Notes under the pieces: model-generated
The model's database searches: none
The model's input: only the letters and a program-made list of their open reading frames with translations
What the model was told of the DNA's origin: nothing
Source of the DNA: Pseudomonadota bacterium
Lineage (GTDB): Bacteria; Pseudomonadota; Alphaproteobacteria; Sphingomonadales; Sphingomonadaceae
Assembly: GCA_023386135.1 (NCBI GenBank)
Contig: JAEWKG010000144.1
Coordinates: 1-18,189, forward strand
DNA: 18,189 nt
Direction of reading: 5' to 3'
Part shown: piece after piece, positions 17,172-18,189 of the stretch
How the letters are laid out: each line of letters begins with the position of its first letter
Numbering within the stretch: position 1 is the first letter of the stretch
Position numbers and translations under genes: made by a program

Positions 17172-18189
17172 TCAACCCTGCTTGCGGCTCAACTCGCGCA
17201 TCGCGTCGTCCAGCCCATCGAGGGTAAGGGGGTACATCCGGTCGTTGACCAGTTGCTTAACCAGCTTGGTCGATTGCGAATAGCCCCATTGCTGCTCAGG
17301 CACCGGGTTGAGCCATACGGTTGCGGGATAGGTATTGGTCACCCGGTGCAGCCAGGTGGCGCCGGCTTCCTCGTTCATGTGCTCGACGCTGCCGCCGGGG
17401 TGGGTGATCTCGTACGGGCTCATCGCCGCGTCGCCGACGAACACGATCTTGTAGTCGTGGCCGTACTTGTGGAGCAGGTCCCAAGTCTTGGTCCGCTCCG
17501 CCCAGCGGCGGCGATTGTCCTTCCACACGCCTTCGTAGAGGCAGTTGTGGAAGTAGAAGAATTCGAGGTTCTTGAACTCGGCGGTGGCGGCGCTGAACAG
17601 TTCCTCGACCAGCTTGATGAACGGGTCCATCGACCCGCCGACGTCTAGGAACAGCAACAGCTTGATGGCATTGCGACGCTCGGCGCGCATCTGGATGTCG
17701 AGCCAACCCTGCTTGGCGGTGCCCTCGATCGTCGCGTCGATATCGAGCTCGTCCTGCGCACCCTCACGCGCGAAGCGGCGCAGGCGCCTGAGCGCCATCT
17801 TGATGTTGCGGGTGCCGAGCTCGCGGGTGTTGTCGAGGTTCTTGAACTCCCGCTTTTCCCACACCTTCAGCGCGCGCTTGTGCTTGCTCTCGCCGCCGAT
17901 GCGCACCCCTTCGGGATTGTAGCCGCCGTTGCCGAACGGACTGGTGCCTCCGGTGCCGATCCACTTGTTGCCGCCCTGGTGGCGCTTTTCCTGCTCCTCG
18001 AGCCGCTTCTTGAGCGTCTCCATGATCTCGTCCCACGAGCCGAGCGACTTGATCGCCTCCATCTCTTCGGGGGTAAGGAACTTCTCGGCGACGGCCTTCA
18101 GCCATTCCTCGGGAATGTCGACCTGCTTCTGGCCGTAGTCGGTCAGGATCCCCTTGAAGACTTTCTGAAACACCTGATCGAAGCGGTCG
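17172..18189 (-). CDS. CoxE-like von Willebrand factor A domain protein (5' end cut by window edge)
   Basis: About 339 C-terminal residues are visible. The reading frame continues past the right edge as DRFDQVFQKVF, so GTG 18173 is probably internal, not the start. Conserved blocks are FLTPEEMEAI, GNKWIGTGGTSPFG.GGYNPEG, LGTRNIKMALRRLRRFAR and LLLFLDVGGSMD. The last is a degenerate MIDAS metal-site motif. It is followed by FYFHNCLYEGVWKDNRRR and IVFVGDAAMSPYEI. Family members are about 390 residues long and often lie beside a MoxR-type AAA ATPase, with which CoxE-like proteins are thought to act in assembling or metallating other proteins. Such a gene may lie just outside the window. Its target here is unknown. 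Downstream genes follow on the same strand: the small exported protein, DUF817 and amj. Confidence 0.9.
   Translation of the reverse strand, partial: DRFDQVFQKVFKGILTDYGQKQVDIPEEWLKAVAEKFLTPEEMEAIKSLGSWDEIMETLKKRLEEQEKRHQGGNKWIGTGGTSPFGNGGYNPEGVRIGGESKHKRALKVWEKREFKNLDNTRELGTRNIKMALRRLRRFAREGAQDELDIDATIEGTAKQGWLDIQMRAERRNAIKLLLFLDVGGSMDPFIKLVEELFSAATAEFKNLEFFYFHNCLYEGVWKDNRRRWAERTKTWDLLHKYGHDYKIVFVGDAAMSPYEITHPGGSVEHMNEEAGATWLHRVTNTYPATVWLNPVPEQQWGYSQSTKLVKQLVNDRMYPLTLDGLDDAMRELSRKQG

Overview
The window is a GC-rich, densely packed stretch of bacterial chromosome. Protein sequence style points to an alphaproteobacterium of the order Sphingomonadales (Sphingomonadaceae or Erythrobacteraceae). 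The signs are a DnaE beginning PFVPLRV.SSYSMLEG, an AlkK-type acyl-CoA ligase, DOMON-like and DUF1343 genes side by side, and a spinster-type MFS protein. I see no tRNA, rRNA, CRISPR array, insertion sequence, phage gene or gap longer than about 80 bases. It looks like core chromosome, not a mobile island. Both ends cut a gene.

Left block, + strand (1-7351): the C-terminal part of a LolD-type ABC ATPase, a DUF1579-like exported protein, a thiol glutathione peroxidase, a GNAT acetyltransferase that probably starts at GTG, replicative DNA polymerase III alpha (dnaE), a medium/long-chain acyl-CoA ligase and a 74-residue membrane protein. Several of these are translationally coupled through ATGA overlaps. 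GC-rich hairpins cover the ribosome binding sites of the DUF1579-like gene and of the ligase gene.

Middle block, - strand (7348-11910): read in the direction of transcription it is tyrS, a PilZ protein, an MFS exporter, cysK and a dienelactone hydrolase, with gaps of 3 to about 75 bases. It meets the left block at overlapping stop codons that share CTAG.

Right-centre block, + strand (11943-15039): divergent from tyrS with only 32 bases between the start codons. It holds a DOMON-like protein coupled by ATGA to a DUF1343 protein (NamZ family, exo-beta-N-acetylmuramidase, GH171), followed by a spinster-like MFS transporter. The DUF1343 protein has no signal peptide and has Gln where I expect a conserved Glu.

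Right block, - strand (15051-18189): a CoxE-like von Willebrand A protein (cut by the window edge), a small exported protein, a DUF817 membrane protein and an Amj-type (DUF2837) lipid II flippase homologue. Its end converges on the MFS gene across an 11-base junction.

The most interesting region is 11.9-17.1 kb. It puts a probably cytosolic NamZ-family protein, a DOMON partner, a transporter and an alternative lipid II flippase together, which suggests an envelope or peptidoglycan-turnover neighbourhood. That link is inferred from family membership and position, not shown by the sequence.
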